From positions 1 through 64,000 of the forward strand of contig NZ_CP051204.2 in the NCBI RefSeq assembly GCF_012516375.2: a stretch of 64,000 nucleotides of DNA. The letters are read 5' to 3'. Origin of the DNA: Chitinophaga oryzae. Its GTDB lineage: Bacteria > Bacteroidota > Bacteroidia > Chitinophagales > Chitinophagaceae. Positions 46,404 to 56,583 of the stretch are shown here, in pieces. The notes below the pieces were generated by a model. That model saw nothing but the letters and a program-made list of their open reading frames with translations. It was not told where the DNA came from and searched no databases. How positions within the stretch are numbered: the stretch's first letter is position 1; every line of letters begins with the position of its first letter. The translations under genes and the position numbers were made by a program.

Positions 46404-47003
46404 TTGCTACTATCTCATTATCAGGACGAATTATTGGAGGCTGGCTGTGACGAAGCCGGCAGAGGGTGCCTTGCGGGCCCTGTGTTTGCTGCGGCCGTGA
46501 TATTACCGGCAGGTTTCAGTCACCCGCTGCTCAATGATTCCAAGCAACTGACAGCGGCAGACCGGGACCTGTTGCGCGGAGTAATAGAAAAAGAAGCGTT
46601 GCACTATGCTGTAGCCAGCGTAGACAATGTGGAAATAGACAAGATAAACATACTGAAAGCTTCTTTCAGGGCAATGCACCTGGCACTGGAACAGTTGAGC
46701 CGGCAGCCGGAATTTATCATTATCGACGGTAACCGGTTTTATGCTTACGGCAAAATACCGTTTGCCTGCATTGTTCAGGGAGATGGCAAATATGCATCCA
46801 TTGCCGCTGCCTCTATTCTGGCCAAGACGTACCGTGACGAGTACATGCAGCAGTTGCACCTGGAGTATCCGCATTTTGGCTGGAATGAGAACAAAGGCTA
46901 TCCGACGCGGCAACATCGCGACGCCCTGCGGGAGTTTGGCGACACACCGTACCACCGCAAGTCGTTCCGCCTGTTGCCGGAGCAATTGGAACTGGACCTA
47001 TAG
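46404..47003 (+). CDS. rnhB: Ribonuclease HII
   Basis: This enzyme cleaves RNA in RNA/DNA hybrids and single ribonucleotides in DNA. It has 199 residues from a TTG start (46404), chosen because the catalytic start motif GCDEAGRG follows at residues 14-21 and no ATG lies upstream in frame. The four acidic active-site positions are visible in GCDEAGRG (Asp16, Glu17), IIIDGN and KTYRDEY. It precedes rpoN by about 118 bases. Confidence 0.95.
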   Translation: MLLSHYQDELLEAGCDEAGRGCLAGPVFAAAVILPAGFSHPLLNDSKQLTAADRDLLRGVIEKEALHYAVASVDNVEIDKINILKASFRAMHLALEQLSRQPEFIIIDGNRFYAYGKIPFACIVQGDGKYASIAAASILAKTYRDEYMQQLHLEYPHFGWNENKGYPTRQHRDALREFGDTPYHRKSFRLLPEQLELDL

Positions 47004-47092
47004 CCCCCGGAATTAGCTGCCACTGTTGCCGGTAATGACCGCTGACTGTGGACTGCTAAAGGCGGTAAGGCTATCGTTAACCTTATACTTAT

Positions 47093-47100
47093 TAATTTTG
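47093..47100 (+). promoter_or_regulatory. TAnnTTTG promoter element of rpoN
   Basis: TAATTTTG followed by CC matches the -7 consensus, 20 bases before the rpoN start. No TTG lies at the expected distance. Confidence 0.5.
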
Positions 47101-47120
47101 CCCTGTAGGGAACGATTATT

Positions 47121-48623
47121 ATGCTAAAGCAGACACAACAGCAAAAGTTATTACAAAAGCTTTCACCACAGCAGATTCAGCTCATGAAGTTGCTGCAGGT
47201 TCCTACTGTCAACCTGGAAGAAAGAATTAAAGAAGAACTGGAAGAAAACCCTGCCCTCGAATACGGTGAAGACACACATGAAGACGAATTCAAAGAGCAG
47301 GAGGATTTTGACGCCAAGACAGACAGCGAGGGCGATGAAGAAGATGATTTCGAGCCGGACGGCAGCGAAAGCGAATATGACAATATAGATATTTCTGAAT
47401 ACGTAAGTGATGGAGATGATGACGTGGCGGATTATAAACTGCGGGACGACAACTATCCCGATCCGGATGAGAGCAATAAAACCATTCCGATCCGGGTGGA
47501 AACCTCTTTCCATGAGCATCTCCTGAGCCAGCTGGGCATGCTGGAGCTGGACGATCACCAGAATGCCATCGCCGAGCACATTATCGGCAGTATCGATGAC
47601 GACGGTTACCTGCGCCGCGAAGTAAGCGCCATGGTGGATGACCTTTCTTTCTCCCAGAACATAGACACCACAGAAGAAGAAATCCGGGAACTGATCAAAA
47701 AGATCCAGGAGTTTGACCCTGCCGGCGTATGCGCCACCGATCTGAAAGAATGCCTGCTGCTGCAGCTGAAACGGAAGCCGCAGGACGACGAAGGGGTGAA
47801 CACCGCCTACCAGATCCTGGAGAATTACTTCGACGAGTTTACCAAGAAACACTACGAAAAGATACAGAAAGCGCTGAGTCTCAGCGATGAAGGGCTGAAA
47901 GCCTCTATCAATCAGATTATCAAGCTGAATCCGAAACCGGGCGGCAATTATGCTACGCTCAATAAAGCGGAGAGTTACGTATTGCCGGACTTTTTCATCA
48001 TGAACAATGCCGGCAAGCTGGAGCTGACGCTGAATTCCCGCAATGCGCCCGACCTCCGGATCTCCGGCGGATATAAGGACATGCTGCGGGAGTATGACCG
48101 CGGCGACAAGAAAGACAAGCGCCAGAAGGAGGCCGTGTTGTTTATCAAGCAGAAAATTGATGCCGCCAAATGGTTTATCGACGCCATCAAACAGCGGCAG
48201 CACACGCTGTTGTCTACGATGGAGTCTATCATGGACTACCAGCGGGAGTTTTTCCTGACCGGTGATGAAACCACCATGAAACCGATGATCCTGAAGGATA
48301 TTGCCGACCGTACCCAGCTGGATATTTCCACGGTGAGCCGTGTTGCCAACAGCAAATACGTGCAGACGGAATTCGGTACTTTCAAGCTGAAGTTCTTTTT
48401 CTCCGAATCCCTGTCCACCGACAGCGGCGAGGAAGTATCCACCCGGGAGGTGAAGAAGATCCTTTCCGACCTGATAGAAGCGGAAAACAAACGGAAGCCG
48501 CTGAGCGATGAGAACCTTACCAAGATGCTGCAGGACAAGGGATATAATATTGCCCGCCGTACGGTGGCCAAATACAGGGAGCAGCTGAACATACCGGTTG
48601 CCCGTTTACGTAAAGAATTATAA
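47121..48623 (+). CDS. rpoN: RNA polymerase sigma-54 factor
   Basis: This sigma factor needs AAA+ activators to open promoters. It has 500 residues. Region I is Gln- and Leu-rich (residues 1-50, QQQKLLQKLSPQQIQLMKLL), followed by a long very acidic linker (about 52-125), a core-binding domain, and a C-terminal DNA-binding domain with the RpoN box ARRTVAKYRE at 478-487. A membrane-protein gene follows 7 bases after the stop and is likely cotranscribed. No sigma-54 activator is in the window. Confidence 0.97.
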   Translation: MLKQTQQQKLLQKLSPQQIQLMKLLQVPTVNLEERIKEELEENPALEYGEDTHEDEFKEQEDFDAKTDSEGDEEDDFEPDGSESEYDNIDISEYVSDGDDDVADYKLRDDNYPDPDESNKTIPIRVETSFHEHLLSQLGMLELDDHQNAIAEHIIGSIDDDGYLRREVSAMVDDLSFSQNIDTTEEEIRELIKKIQEFDPAGVCATDLKECLLLQLKRKPQDDEGVNTAYQILENYFDEFTKKHYEKIQKALSLSDEGLKASINQIIKLNPKPGGNYATLNKAESYVLPDFFIMNNAGKLELTLNSRNAPDLRISGGYKDMLREYDRGDKKDKRQKEAVLFIKQKIDAAKWFIDAIKQRQHTLLSTMESIMDYQREFFLTGDETTMKPMILKDIADRTQLDISTVSRVANSKYVQTEFGTFKLKFFFSESLSTDSGEEVSTREVKKILSDLIEAENKRKPLSDENLTKMLQDKGYNIARRTVAKYREQLNIPVARLRKEL

Positions 48624-48630
48624 GAACAAG

Positions 48631-49329
48631 ATGATGCACGAACAAGCGTTACCGGAACGTAACATTCATACCGGTGAAGGTCCGGTATTTCCACCTGCAG
48701 CCAGGTCGCTGGCGCAGGTGATTTCCTATATCACCCATCCGCTGTTTATCCCCACGCTGGTAACCTTTTTAATAATACAGTCCATTCCGGAGTACATGGT
48801 GGCTTTTAAGCCGATGAGCAAAAAGTTTGCTTTTGACATCCTGTATTTCCGGGTGGTGGCGATCACGGTCTTTTTCCCGCTGCTGACGGTGCTGCTGGGC
48901 AAGCAGCTGGGCTTTGTGTCGTCTGTTTACATGAAGACGCAGCGCGAGCGGATCATTCCCTATGTCGCTATTATCATTTATTACTTCTGGGCTTTCTACA
49001 CTTTTCTGCAGGAAGGGCGGGCGCCGCGGTTTTACACCGCTTTTTTCCTCGGTTCTTTCCTGGCGGTATCCATCTCTTTCATTACCAATAGTTTTATGAA
49101 GACCAGCCTGCACAGTATCGGCTGGGGCGGGGTGATTGGTTTCCTGCTGGCGCTGATGTGGGGCATGCATATGAACGTGTCTTTCCCGCTGGTGATCACT
49201 TTCCTGGTGACCGGCGTGGTGGCTACCGCCCGGATGGTGCTGAATGCCCATCAGCCTTTCGAGATTTACACCGGTTTATTTATCGGTATTATTACCCAGC
49301 TGGCCGCCTGCTGGTTCCTGGTGATCTGA
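48631..49329 (+). CDS. Six-helix integral membrane protein of unknown function
   Basis: The protein has 232 residues from the ATG at 48631 (or the adjacent one at 48634). The longer open frame overlaps rpoN. It has about six hydrophobic helices and short loops; the region KTQRERIIPYVA and the C-terminal HQPFEIYTGLFIGIITQLAA resemble the last helices of PAP2-like phosphatase membrane proteins, but I cannot see a full PAP2 catalytic motif (no KxxxxxxRP). I do not recognise a defined family. It follows rpoN by 7 bases. Confidence 0.8.
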   Translation: MMHEQALPERNIHTGEGPVFPPAARSLAQVISYITHPLFIPTLVTFLIIQSIPEYMVAFKPMSKKFAFDILYFRVVAITVFFPLLTVLLGKQLGFVSSVYMKTQRERIIPYVAIIIYYFWAFYTFLQEGRAPRFYTAFFLGSFLAVSISFITNSFMKTSLHSIGWGGVIGFLLALMWGMHMNVSFPLVITFLVTGVVATARMVLNAHQPFEIYTGLFIGIITQLAACWFLVI

Positions 49330-49817
49330 TTACAACGGTAGCATACTCCCTGCCGGCTTTCTCTTTTCAGAGCGCCAGACAAGGAATATGCTATGTTTTG
49401 GATGGGGAAAAAACTTTTTGGGGTTTACCTTAACAGCCGGACTGCTTATTCCGGTAACATGGATGCAAGGCCGCAAGGCAGGTTAACAAACAATCTAACA
49501 AACATCTGGGGTACAATCATCAACAACTAAACTTGACAATACAAAAGTCCGATATTCTGCGTTGAACCTCAAGCGTATAAGTACGCTTTTTAAAAATGCA
49601 GTATTTCCCCCCTGCCCCCTGCCTCAGAAATTTTTTTTCACGGGAAGATGATTACGCACATTCAATGCGTAATGGCTTCGGATCTTTGTTATGTCGTTAG
49701 GGCGAAGCAAAAAAAGTGAGACCGAATACGATATGAATACTACTTTTTTTAGCATTGAAAATAAAATGCTAAAAAATTTAGGAAAATCAAAAATTAGGTT
49801 ATAATTTAGCATTCCAG
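49330..49817. other. Gene-free spacer before recA
   Basis: About 490 bases of mostly A/T-rich DNA. I see no RNA gene, repeat or plausible coding frame here apart from the recA promoter at its right end. No LexA-type palindrome was recognised. Confidence 0.45.
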
Positions 49818-49845
49818 TTGGAGATATGCTTTTCGATTAAATTTG
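49818..49845 (+). promoter_or_regulatory. Complete Bacteroidota promoter of recA
   Basis: TTG at 49818-49820, a 17-base spacer and TAAATTTG at 49838-49845 give a full match to the TTG-N17-23-TAnnTTTG form. The recA start follows 18 bases later. Confidence 0.85.
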
Positions 49846-49863
49846 TAAAAAACAACTACAGAT

Positions 49864-50874
49864 ATGTCTACAGCCAATACAGAAAAACTGAAGGCGTTAC
49901 GCCTTACAATGGATAAGATTGAGAAAGATTTCGGTAAGGGATCTGTGATGATGATGGGCGAAAAAGCAGAAGCTCCGATGGAAGTTATTTCTTCCGGTTC
50001 TCTGGGGCTTGATATCGCACTGGGCATTGGCGGTTTTCCGAAAGGAAGGATCATTGAGATCTATGGTCCTGAGTCTTCCGGTAAAACAACCGTAGCCATC
50101 CACACTATTGCGGAAGCGCAGAAAAAAGGTGGTATTTGTGCCATCGTGGATGCTGAGCACGCCTTTGACAGCAGCTATGCACGCAGACTGGGTGTGGATG
50201 TGGATTCCCTGCTGATTTCACAGCCGGACCATGGTGAGCAGGCGCTGGAAATTGCGGACCGTCTGATTTTATCCGGTGCAGTAGACGTAGTAGTCGTGGA
50301 CTCTGTAGCGGCGCTGGTACCGAAAAGCGAGCTGGAAGGTGAAATGGGAGACAGTAAAATGGGCCTGCAGGCACGTTTGATGTCCCAGGCGCTGCGTAAG
50401 CTCACCGCCACTATCGCCAAAACCAACTGCTGCTGCATATTCATCAACCAGTTGCGTGAAAAAATCGGTGTGATGTTCGGTAACCCGGAAACCACTACCG
50501 GTGGTAACGCCCTGAAGTTCTATGCATCTGTAAGGCTGGATATCCGCCGTATGAGCCAGATTAAAGACGGTGATGAAGCGGTAGGTAACCGTGTGAAAGT
50601 GAAAGTGGTGAAAAACAAAGTAGCTCCGCCGTTCCGTCAGGCTGAATTTGATATCATCTACGGCCTGGGTATCTCCAAAATGGGTGAGATCATCGACATG
50701 GGCGTAGAATACGGTATCATTCAGAAAAGTGGCAGCTGGTTCAGCTACGACTCCAATAAACTGGGTCAGGGCCGTGATGCGGTGAAACAATTACTGGGCG
50801 ACAATCCGGAACTGTCCGCAGAAATCGAAGCAAAGATCAAACAGAAAATTGCGGAGAAACAAGAAGAGGCTTAA
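49864..50874 (+). CDS. recA: Recombinase RecA
   Basis: This enzyme is the DNA strand-exchange ATPase and SOS co-protease. It has 336 residues with Walker [10 protein letters not shown] at 68-76, the Walker B stretch [13 protein letters not shown], the L2 region [21 protein letters not shown] (shown in family), and a C-terminal acidic tail EKQEEA. It is full length with a complete promoter and a terminator behind it, hence monocistronic. Confidence 0.98.
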   Translation: MSTANTEKLKALRLTMDKIEKDFGKGSVMMMGEKAEAPMEVISSGSLGLDIALGIGGFPKGRIIEIYGPESSGKTTVAIHTIAEAQKKGGICAIVDAEHAFDSSYARRLGVDVDSLLISQPDHGEQALEIADRLILSGAVDVVVVDSVAALVPKSELEGEMGDSKMGLQARLMSQALRKLTATIAKTNCCCIFINQLREKIGVMFGNPETTTGGNALKFYASVRLDIRRMSQIKDGDEAVGNRVKVKVVKNKVAPPFRQAEFDIIYGLGISKMGEIIDMGVEYGIIQKSGSWFSYDSNKLGQGRDAVKQLLGDNPELSAEIEAKIKQKIAEKQEEA

Positions 50875-50967
50875 TTATTATGTAAGCTGCAAAAATTAGA
50901 TTTACTCTTTACGATACATACATAGAAGTTAGTTTTAGTTTTAGTAAGCATTGGGTTAGTATGCACT

Positions 50968-50995
50968 CCCCGCCTTATCCTGGGCGGGGATTTTT
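50968..50995 (+). terminator. Intrinsic terminator of recA
   Basis: CCCCGCC and GGCGGGG form a 7-bp GC stem with an eight-base loop, then A and five T. It lies about 95 bases after the recA stop. Confidence 0.85.
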
Positions 50996-51095
50996 ATTTT
51001 GATAGAAGATGATTATTGAATGATTTCACTGATTACCAGCCATTCGCCGGTGATGTACTGTATATAGGCACTTTATTTTTCCGGCAGCAATAACA

Positions 51096-51127
51096 AAAGC
51101 GGCTGACCTCATTGGCCAGCCGCTTTT
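51096..51127. terminator. Bidirectional terminator between recA and typA
   Basis: AAAGCGGCTG and CAGCCGCTTT form a 10-bp stem with T runs on both strands. It sits between two convergent genes and most likely serves typA, whose stop is about 70 bases away. Confidence 0.85.
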
Positions 51128-51199
51128 TATCAAACATTATTTTTCGAACTAGTGTTCTCATTTATGAACCTGCCTTGTGAGCCGGCCTTATAAATCAGA

Positions 51200-53008
51200 T
51201 TAAGCTTCTGCTTTCATGCTTTTCGCATTTCTCTTACGTTCTTCTTCGTCCAGGATGGTCTTACGCATACGGATGAAGTTAGGCGTAACTTCGATGCACT
51301 CATCATGCTGGATGTATTCCATGCATTCTTCCAGTGTCATCAGGATTTTAGGTGCGATATTCGCAGCGCCGTCGCTACCGCTGGCACGCATGTTGGTCAG
51401 TTTCTTACCTTCGTTCGGGTTTACCACCAGATCGCCGGGTTTGTTATTTTCGCCGATGATCATGCCTTTGTACACTTCTTCTCCCGGATCAACGAAGAAA
51501 GAACCTCTGTCCTGTAATTTATCTAGAGAGTAAGCGGTAGTGGAACCTGCTTCTTTGGCGATCAGCACACCGTTGTTACGGCCGGGGATCGCACCCTTCC
51601 AGGCTTTGTAGTCATTGAAGCGGTGAGCCATTACAGCTTCGCCGGCGGTGGCGGTCAGCATCTGTGTACGCAGACCGATCAGACCACGGGAAGGAATTTC
51701 AAATTCCAGGTGTTGCATTTCACCCTTTGTTTCCATGATCAGCATCTCCCCTTTACGGCGGGTTACCAGGTCGATCACTTTGCTGGCAAATTCCTGCGGA
51801 ACGTCTACCACCAGTGTTTCGTATGGTTCACATTTTTTACCGTCGATGCTTTTAACGATAACCTGCGGTTGACCAACAGTCAACTCGTAACCTTCACGAC
51901 GCATGGTTTCGATCAATACGCCCAGGTGAAGGATACCACGGCCATATACCAGGAAGCTATCCGCACTGTCAGTATCTACAACGCGCAACGCCAGGTTCTT
52001 TTCGGTTTCTTTTACCAGACGGTCACGCAGGTGACGGGAGGTAACGAACTTACCATCTTTACCAAAGAAAGGTGAGTTGTTGATACCGAACAGCATGTTC
52101 ATGGTAGGCTCATCTACGCTGATAACAGGCAGCGCTTCCGGCGCTTCACCATCAGCGATAGTGTCACCGATATTAAAATCTTCGATACCAACAACGGCGC
52201 AAATGTCGCCGGCCAGTACCTTGTTTACTTTTCTTTTACCTAAAGCTTCGAAGATGTACAGCTCACGTACCTTCTGTCTTTTAGACGTACCGTCAGCCTG
52301 CATCAGGGTAATCCACTGATTTTCTTCGATAGAGCCACGGGTTACTTTACCCACGGCGATACGACCCAGGAAAGATGAATAATCCAGGGAAGTGATCTGC
52401 AGCTGCAGGTTACCTTCAGGGATCTTAGGAGAAGGAACGTGCTCGATGATGCCATCCATCAGCGGAGTGATGTCATCGCAAGGCGTAAGGGAAGAGTTGA
52501 ACCAGCCGTTTTTACCGGAACCGTAGAAGGTCGGGAAGTTCAGCTGCTCTTCTGTGGCATCGAGGTTGAAGAACAATTCGAATACAGCATCGTGTACTTC
52601 ATCAGGACGGCAGTTAGCCTTGTCCACTTTGTTGATCACCACGATCGGTTTCAGGTTCAGCTGCAAAGCTTTCTGCAACACAAAACGAGTCTGTGGCATC
52701 GGACCTTCGAAAGCGTCCACCAGCAGGATTACACCATCTGCCATTTTCAATACACGCTCCACCTCACCGCCAAAGTCGGCGTGGCCCGGGGTATCGATCA
52801 CATTAATCTTGGTGCCTTTGTACTCAACAGAAGCATTCTTACTGAAGATGGTAATACCACGTTCTCTTTCAAGATCGTTACTGTCCATGATCAGCTCGCC
52901 GGATTCCTGGTTGGCCCGGAAAACGTTCGTCTGGTGAAGAATTTTGTCAACCAAAGTAGTTTTACCATGGTCTACGTGCGCGATAATTGCAATATTACGA
53001 ATGTTCAT
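51200..53008 (-). CDS. typA: Ribosome-associated translational GTPase TypA/BipA
   Basis: This EF-G-like GTPase assists ribosome assembly and stress adaptation. It has 602 residues. G1 is AHVDHGKTT at 10-18, G2 is in ERERGITIFSKN, G3 is DTPGHADFGGEV and G4 is NKVDKA, then the BipA-specific C-terminal domain (GRGILHLGVLIETMRREGYE). Reading is complete with no break. A TAnnTTTG promoter element lies about 65 bases upstream and a terminator downstream. Confidence 0.97.
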   Translation of the reverse strand: MNIRNIAIIAHVDHGKTTLVDKILHQTNVFRANQESGELIMDSNDLERERGITIFSKNASVEYKGTKINVIDTPGHADFGGEVERVLKMADGVILLVDAFEGPMPQTRFVLQKALQLNLKPIVVINKVDKANCRPDEVHDAVFELFFNLDATEEQLNFPTFYGSGKNGWFNSSLTPCDDITPLMDGIIEHVPSPKIPEGNLQLQITSLDYSSFLGRIAVGKVTRGSIEENQWITLMQADGTSKRQKVRELYIFEALGKRKVNKVLAGDICAVVGIEDFNIGDTIADGEAPEALPVISVDEPTMNMLFGINNSPFFGKDGKFVTSRHLRDRLVKETEKNLALRVVDTDSADSFLVYGRGILHLGVLIETMRREGYELTVGQPQVIVKSIDGKKCEPYETLVVDVPQEFASKVIDLVTRRKGEMLIMETKGEMQHLEFEIPSRGLIGLRTQMLTATAGEAVMAHRFNDYKAWKGAIPGRNNGVLIAKEAGSTTAYSLDKLQDRGSFFVDPGEEVYKGMIIGENNKPGDLVVNPNEGKKLTNMRASGSDGAANIAPKILMTLEECMEYIQHDECIEVTPNFIRMRKTILDEEERKRNAKSMKAEA

Positions 53009-53072
53009 ATACTTAATTCTTTAGCTATAAGCAGCTTGTAACTTATTGGCTCATAGCTGCAAAAATGAGGCG

Positions 53073-53080
53073 CAAAGGTA
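53073..53080 (-). promoter_or_regulatory. TAnnTTTG promoter element of typA
   Basis: TACCTTTG followed by C on the minus strand matches the -7 consensus, giving a leader of about 58 bases. The -33 half is not evident. Confidence 0.5.
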
Positions 53081-53283
53081 CGAAAACCTGACGAGAATGA
53101 AGGATTCATGCTTTAAATAAATGTAACCATTTAGTCACTTGTGCAAATGCCTTCATAATCAATTAGCTATCAATTACTTACAAGAACCCACATTTCACCA
53201 TGACGGAAACTGTCCTGCGCAGGCATATTCCGCCAGGTTTATGGCGGGAGATTTGATTTGCCTCCTGTTAAAAACCTATCTGC

Positions 53284-54285
53284 ATGAAACGTACCTTTTT
53301 ATTTTTATTGCTCGCCTGTTACTGCTGTTTCCTGTCACCGGTTTATGCGCAAGACACTGCAACACAAGATATTATGCTATCATCCTATCAATACCCCTAC
53401 CCCGTTCATTTTTTTAAGCTCCAAACACAGGGCCAACCGCTGACAATGGCCTACATGGACATACAACCTTCCCGTCCTAACGGCCGTACGGTCGTACTGC
53501 TGCACGGCAAAAACTTCTGCGGCGCCTATTGGGACAGCACCGCCGCCAGCCTCACCAACAACGGCTACCGGGTGATCATCCCCGACCAGGTCGGATTCGG
53601 CAAATCCTCCAAACCGGCACACCTGCAGTACAGCTTCCAGCTGCTCGCACAAAACACCAAAGCATTGCTGGATACGCTCGGCATCAGCAAAGCCGCTATC
53701 CTAGGGCATTCCATGGGAGGCATGATCGCTGCCCGCTTCGCCCTCATGTACCCCGAAACCACCACCAAACTGATACTGGAAAACCCCATCGGGCTGGAAG
53801 ACTGGAAAGTGGTGGTTCCGTACCAATCTGTGGATAAATGGTATCACTCTGAACTCAAACAGACCTACGACAAAATCAAACAATATCAACTGGATAATTA
53901 CTACGCCGGACAATGGAAACCGGAATACGAAAAATGGGCACGTCTGCAGGCCAGCTGGATCCACAGCCCCGACTATGCCCAGGTGGCCTGGAACGCCGCC
54001 CTCACCTACGACATGATCTTCACCCAGCCCGTATACTACGAGTTTCCCAACATCCAGGCCCCCACCCTGCTCATCATCGGGCAGCGTGACCGCACCGCAC
54101 TGGGCAAAGCCAATGTCCGGCCGGACATACGTTCCTCACTGGGCAACTATCCTGAACTGGGAAAAGAAGCGGCCAAACGCATCCCACACGCAACACTCGT
54201 CCCCATCGAAGGAGTAGGTCACCTGCCTCACATTGAAGCCTATACGAAATTTATTACGCCATTGCTGGATTTCCTGCAGCAATAG
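53284..54285 (+). CDS. Exported alpha/beta-fold hydrolase
   Basis: This is a 333-residue periplasmic hydrolase with signal peptide ending SPVYAQ (about residue 23). The alpha/beta hydrolase core shows the oxyanion HG of LLHGKNFCG, nucleophile Ser143 in GHSMGG, an acid in IIGQRDRTA and the catalytic His in GVGHLPHIEA. Residues DQVGFGKSSKP place it in the epoxide-hydrolase/haloalkane-like subgroup by look. The substrate is unknown. It runs convergently towards the patatin gene and has no evident partner. Confidence 0.9.
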   Translation: MKRTFLFLLLACYCCFLSPVYAQDTATQDIMLSSYQYPYPVHFFKLQTQGQPLTMAYMDIQPSRPNGRTVVLLHGKNFCGAYWDSTAASLTNNGYRVIIPDQVGFGKSSKPAHLQYSFQLLAQNTKALLDTLGISKAAILGHSMGGMIAARFALMYPETTTKLILENPIGLEDWKVVVPYQSVDKWYHSELKQTYDKIKQYQLDNYYAGQWKPEYEKWARLQASWIHSPDYAQVAWNAALTYDMIFTQPVYYEFPNIQAPTLLIIGQRDRTALGKANVRPDIRSSLGNYPELGKEAAKRIPHATLVPIEGVGHLPHIEAYTKFITPLLDFLQQ

Positions 54286-54344
54286 CCAGGCATTTGCGGC
54301 CAGGCAACAACCGGCCCATGTAAAGGAAAGCATAATGGGGTTGA

Positions 54345-56576
54345 TTATTCTGTCATCAGTCTGACGACAAAATCCAGCGCACTCTGGTTGGCCGGATTAT
54401 CAAGCGCATGCGCGATGTCCAGTTTCTCGCGCGAAGTGAGATGCCACGAGAGCGCCGCCCCCTTATCCTGCTTCTGGGGCACATACTGGAAAATGATCCG
54501 GTGGAATTTATCGGGGAAATATCCCTCCATATAATTGACCAGGTCGTCCTGGTCAAAGTCCTGCATGGCGCTCCAATGCTGCTGCATGGTAAATAAAGGC
54601 TCAAAGAGCAGGTCACTGAGGTCTTTGGTTTTCTTGATCGGGGATATATCATTTTTGCGGGTGTCCCTGATCTGTATGTACACTACCCCGCTGGTATTTT
54701 CGTTGATCCACTTGCTGAAGGTATACAGGAAACGCAAGGTGGTCTGCTGGCCGAAATTATCCCTGATGCCGGCATCCATGACGTCCACAATAGGATTGCT
54801 CGGTAAAAAAGTATTGGGCAACACATAGGGGAAAGTCGCGCACATCCGAATAGCACTGGTGACCTTCAGGTCCATCGCGTCCTGGTTGGCATAATACTGC
54901 GCAAAGTCAACACCATCAATGTCCCTTACCTGCCTGGTAGGATACAGGTACTGCGGGCTGCACAGATAGCTGATCGGTTGCGGTGAAATCATCAGCCGGC
55001 GGCCATCTGCATTAATGGTGGCATTCCAGATCAGCATCGGGATCTCGGCATTTTGTTCCGGCGCTTTATAGTCCCGCAGTATTTTATTCAGGGCATTGTC
55101 GGTATTCTGGTTCAGCTGCATTTCAAAGGCATACCCCCGGTCTTTTGCATACCGCTTGTTATCCATCTTAAAAGTGCGCCACGGCGTAATGAAGTCATTC
55201 ACGGCCATAGCGCTGAACACGGAATTCAGCAGGTCCCGGGAAACACGCTCGGTATAAATACTGTCCGTGAGCCGGATCGGTTTTCCCATCCGCTGCTGAT
55301 AGTACAGTTCCCGGAAATAGCTGGCTCCCAGCATACCGCCGGAAGCGCCGGTCATCAATACTGTATGTTTCATCAACCGTCCCTGTAGAAGGCTGTCCAG
55401 GCGCTGGAGCACATGCAGCGACCAGGTAGCGGAACGGCTGCCGCCGCCGCTGAAATTCAGCACCACCAGCTGCGGCTTTTTATGTGCCGGAAACTTGCTG
55501 CGCCATTTCTTCAAAATATCCAGTGATTGTTTTCTGTCTGCCTCATACCGCTCGCGGGTAAAGAACCGCTGCAAAGCTTCCACACTATACTCCGGCCTCG
55601 CTTTTTTCTGTTGGTAATCAAGTCCGTATGCCTTGTTGCGATTGTCCACCCAATTATGCTCCACCATCCAGTTGAGCCCAAACAACAATACCAGCACCAC
55701 CGGAATAGACCAGGTTTGCAACAGGTAAGAGTAAGCGCCGGCCACGCCGATCAGGAAAGCGAAAAAGATCAGCACACTGGCGCCGGCCGGGATCCTGAAA
55801 ACTTCATAGTCCATCATGTATGCCAGTATCACCAGGAAAATCAGCGCGCAGCCGACAGTGATCATCGCTGCGAAGTGATGCTGTTTCAGGATACTGTCGA
55901 GATAATGTTTGTTATAGTGGTCTACATTCCGTGCCCGGCGTATCTTCCACGGCGTGGAAAAATAGTTGTGCACCGGCAGCGCGTTCTCATCAGGCTCCTG
56001 CGTGGGCTTTAGGATCACCCTGAGAAAATTACGCGGGTTACCAAAACGTCGCTCCAGCCGGCGGCCGATGTTTTTATCGGCATTAAAAAAATAAAAGAAG
56101 CCAAAAAACACGACAAACAGGGCGCCGCAGATAAACCCTTCGCCCAGTAAAAGGATTTCGGGAACGGAGCTCAGCTGTTCATATCGCTGATAGGACCAGC
56201 CGCGGTAAAGCAGGCAGATAAAAAATGCCAGCGGGATCAGGGAGTTATTGAGACAGTACCGGAAAAAAGGCTGTGAGGTGGTGGCCAGGAACTTAAACCG
56301 GCCGGTATGCAGGATGAAGGTGGTGATCTGCCAGCTCATGATAAACATGCCCGTGGCCAGCCCGAGAATCGCTGTGCTGTAAAAATTCACTTTCCCCAGG
56401 TATTCCGGCGCCAGAAAGAGTGCGTCGCCTCCGAATACCTTGGCAAATCCGCCATTGATCGTGCTAAAGAGAATTACCCAGAAGATGAGCAACACCTGGT
56501 ATTTCCTGAAATGCAGCAGGAGCAACTGAACAGGGAAAGAATAGTACGTTTTTATTAGGAATAGCTTCACCTTCAT
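54345..56576 (-). CDS. Membrane-anchored patatin-like phospholipase
   Basis: This 743-residue protein has an unusual build. The N-terminal half (about 1-330) holds several membrane helices in two blocks with a soluble loop. The C-terminal half is a patatin domain: oxyanion hole SGGGSRSATW, nucleophile in TGASGGMLG and the dyad Asp in DVMDAGIRDN. Patatins hydrolyse acyl lipids; with membrane anchoring it probably acts on the inner membrane. It lies 3' of the ctaA gene on the same strand, with heptad hairpin B between them. The start at 56576 is followed directly by the first helix. Confidence 0.88.
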   Translation of the reverse strand: MKVKLFLIKTYYSFPVQLLLLHFRKYQVLLIFWVILFSTINGGFAKVFGGDALFLAPEYLGKVNFYSTAILGLATGMFIMSWQITTFILHTGRFKFLATTSQPFFRYCLNNSLIPLAFFICLLYRGWSYQRYEQLSSVPEILLLGEGFICGALFVVFFGFFYFFNADKNIGRRLERRFGNPRNFLRVILKPTQEPDENALPVHNYFSTPWKIRRARNVDHYNKHYLDSILKQHHFAAMITVGCALIFLVILAYMMDYEVFRIPAGASVLIFFAFLIGVAGAYSYLLQTWSIPVVLVLLFGLNWMVEHNWVDNRNKAYGLDYQQKKARPEYSVEALQRFFTRERYEADRKQSLDILKKWRSKFPAHKKPQLVVLNFSGGGSRSATWSLHVLQRLDSLLQGRLMKHTVLMTGASGGMLGASYFRELYYQQRMGKPIRLTDSIYTERVSRDLLNSVFSAMAVNDFITPWRTFKMDNKRYAKDRGYAFEMQLNQNTDNALNKILRDYKAPEQNAEIPMLIWNATINADGRRLMISPQPISYLCSPQYLYPTRQVRDIDGVDFAQYYANQDAMDLKVTSAIRMCATFPYVLPNTFLPSNPIVDVMDAGIRDNFGQQTTLRFLYTFSKWINENTSGVVYIQIRDTRKNDISPIKKTKDLSDLLFEPLFTMQQHWSAMQDFDQDDLVNYMEGYFPDKFHRIIFQYVPQKQDKGAALSWHLTSREKLDIAHALDNPANQSALDFVVRLMTE

Positions 56577-56583
56577 CTAATAA

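Noticed and set aside
49624..49812. 62-codon open frame before recA
   Set aside because: Low-complexity Phe/Leu/Ser sequence from A/T-rich DNA, with no ribosome-binding site.
53139..53283. Possible short upstream gene overlapping the alpha/beta hydrolase start
   Set aside because: The frame overlaps the hydrolase in another phase and the signal peptide at 53284 gives a clear start.
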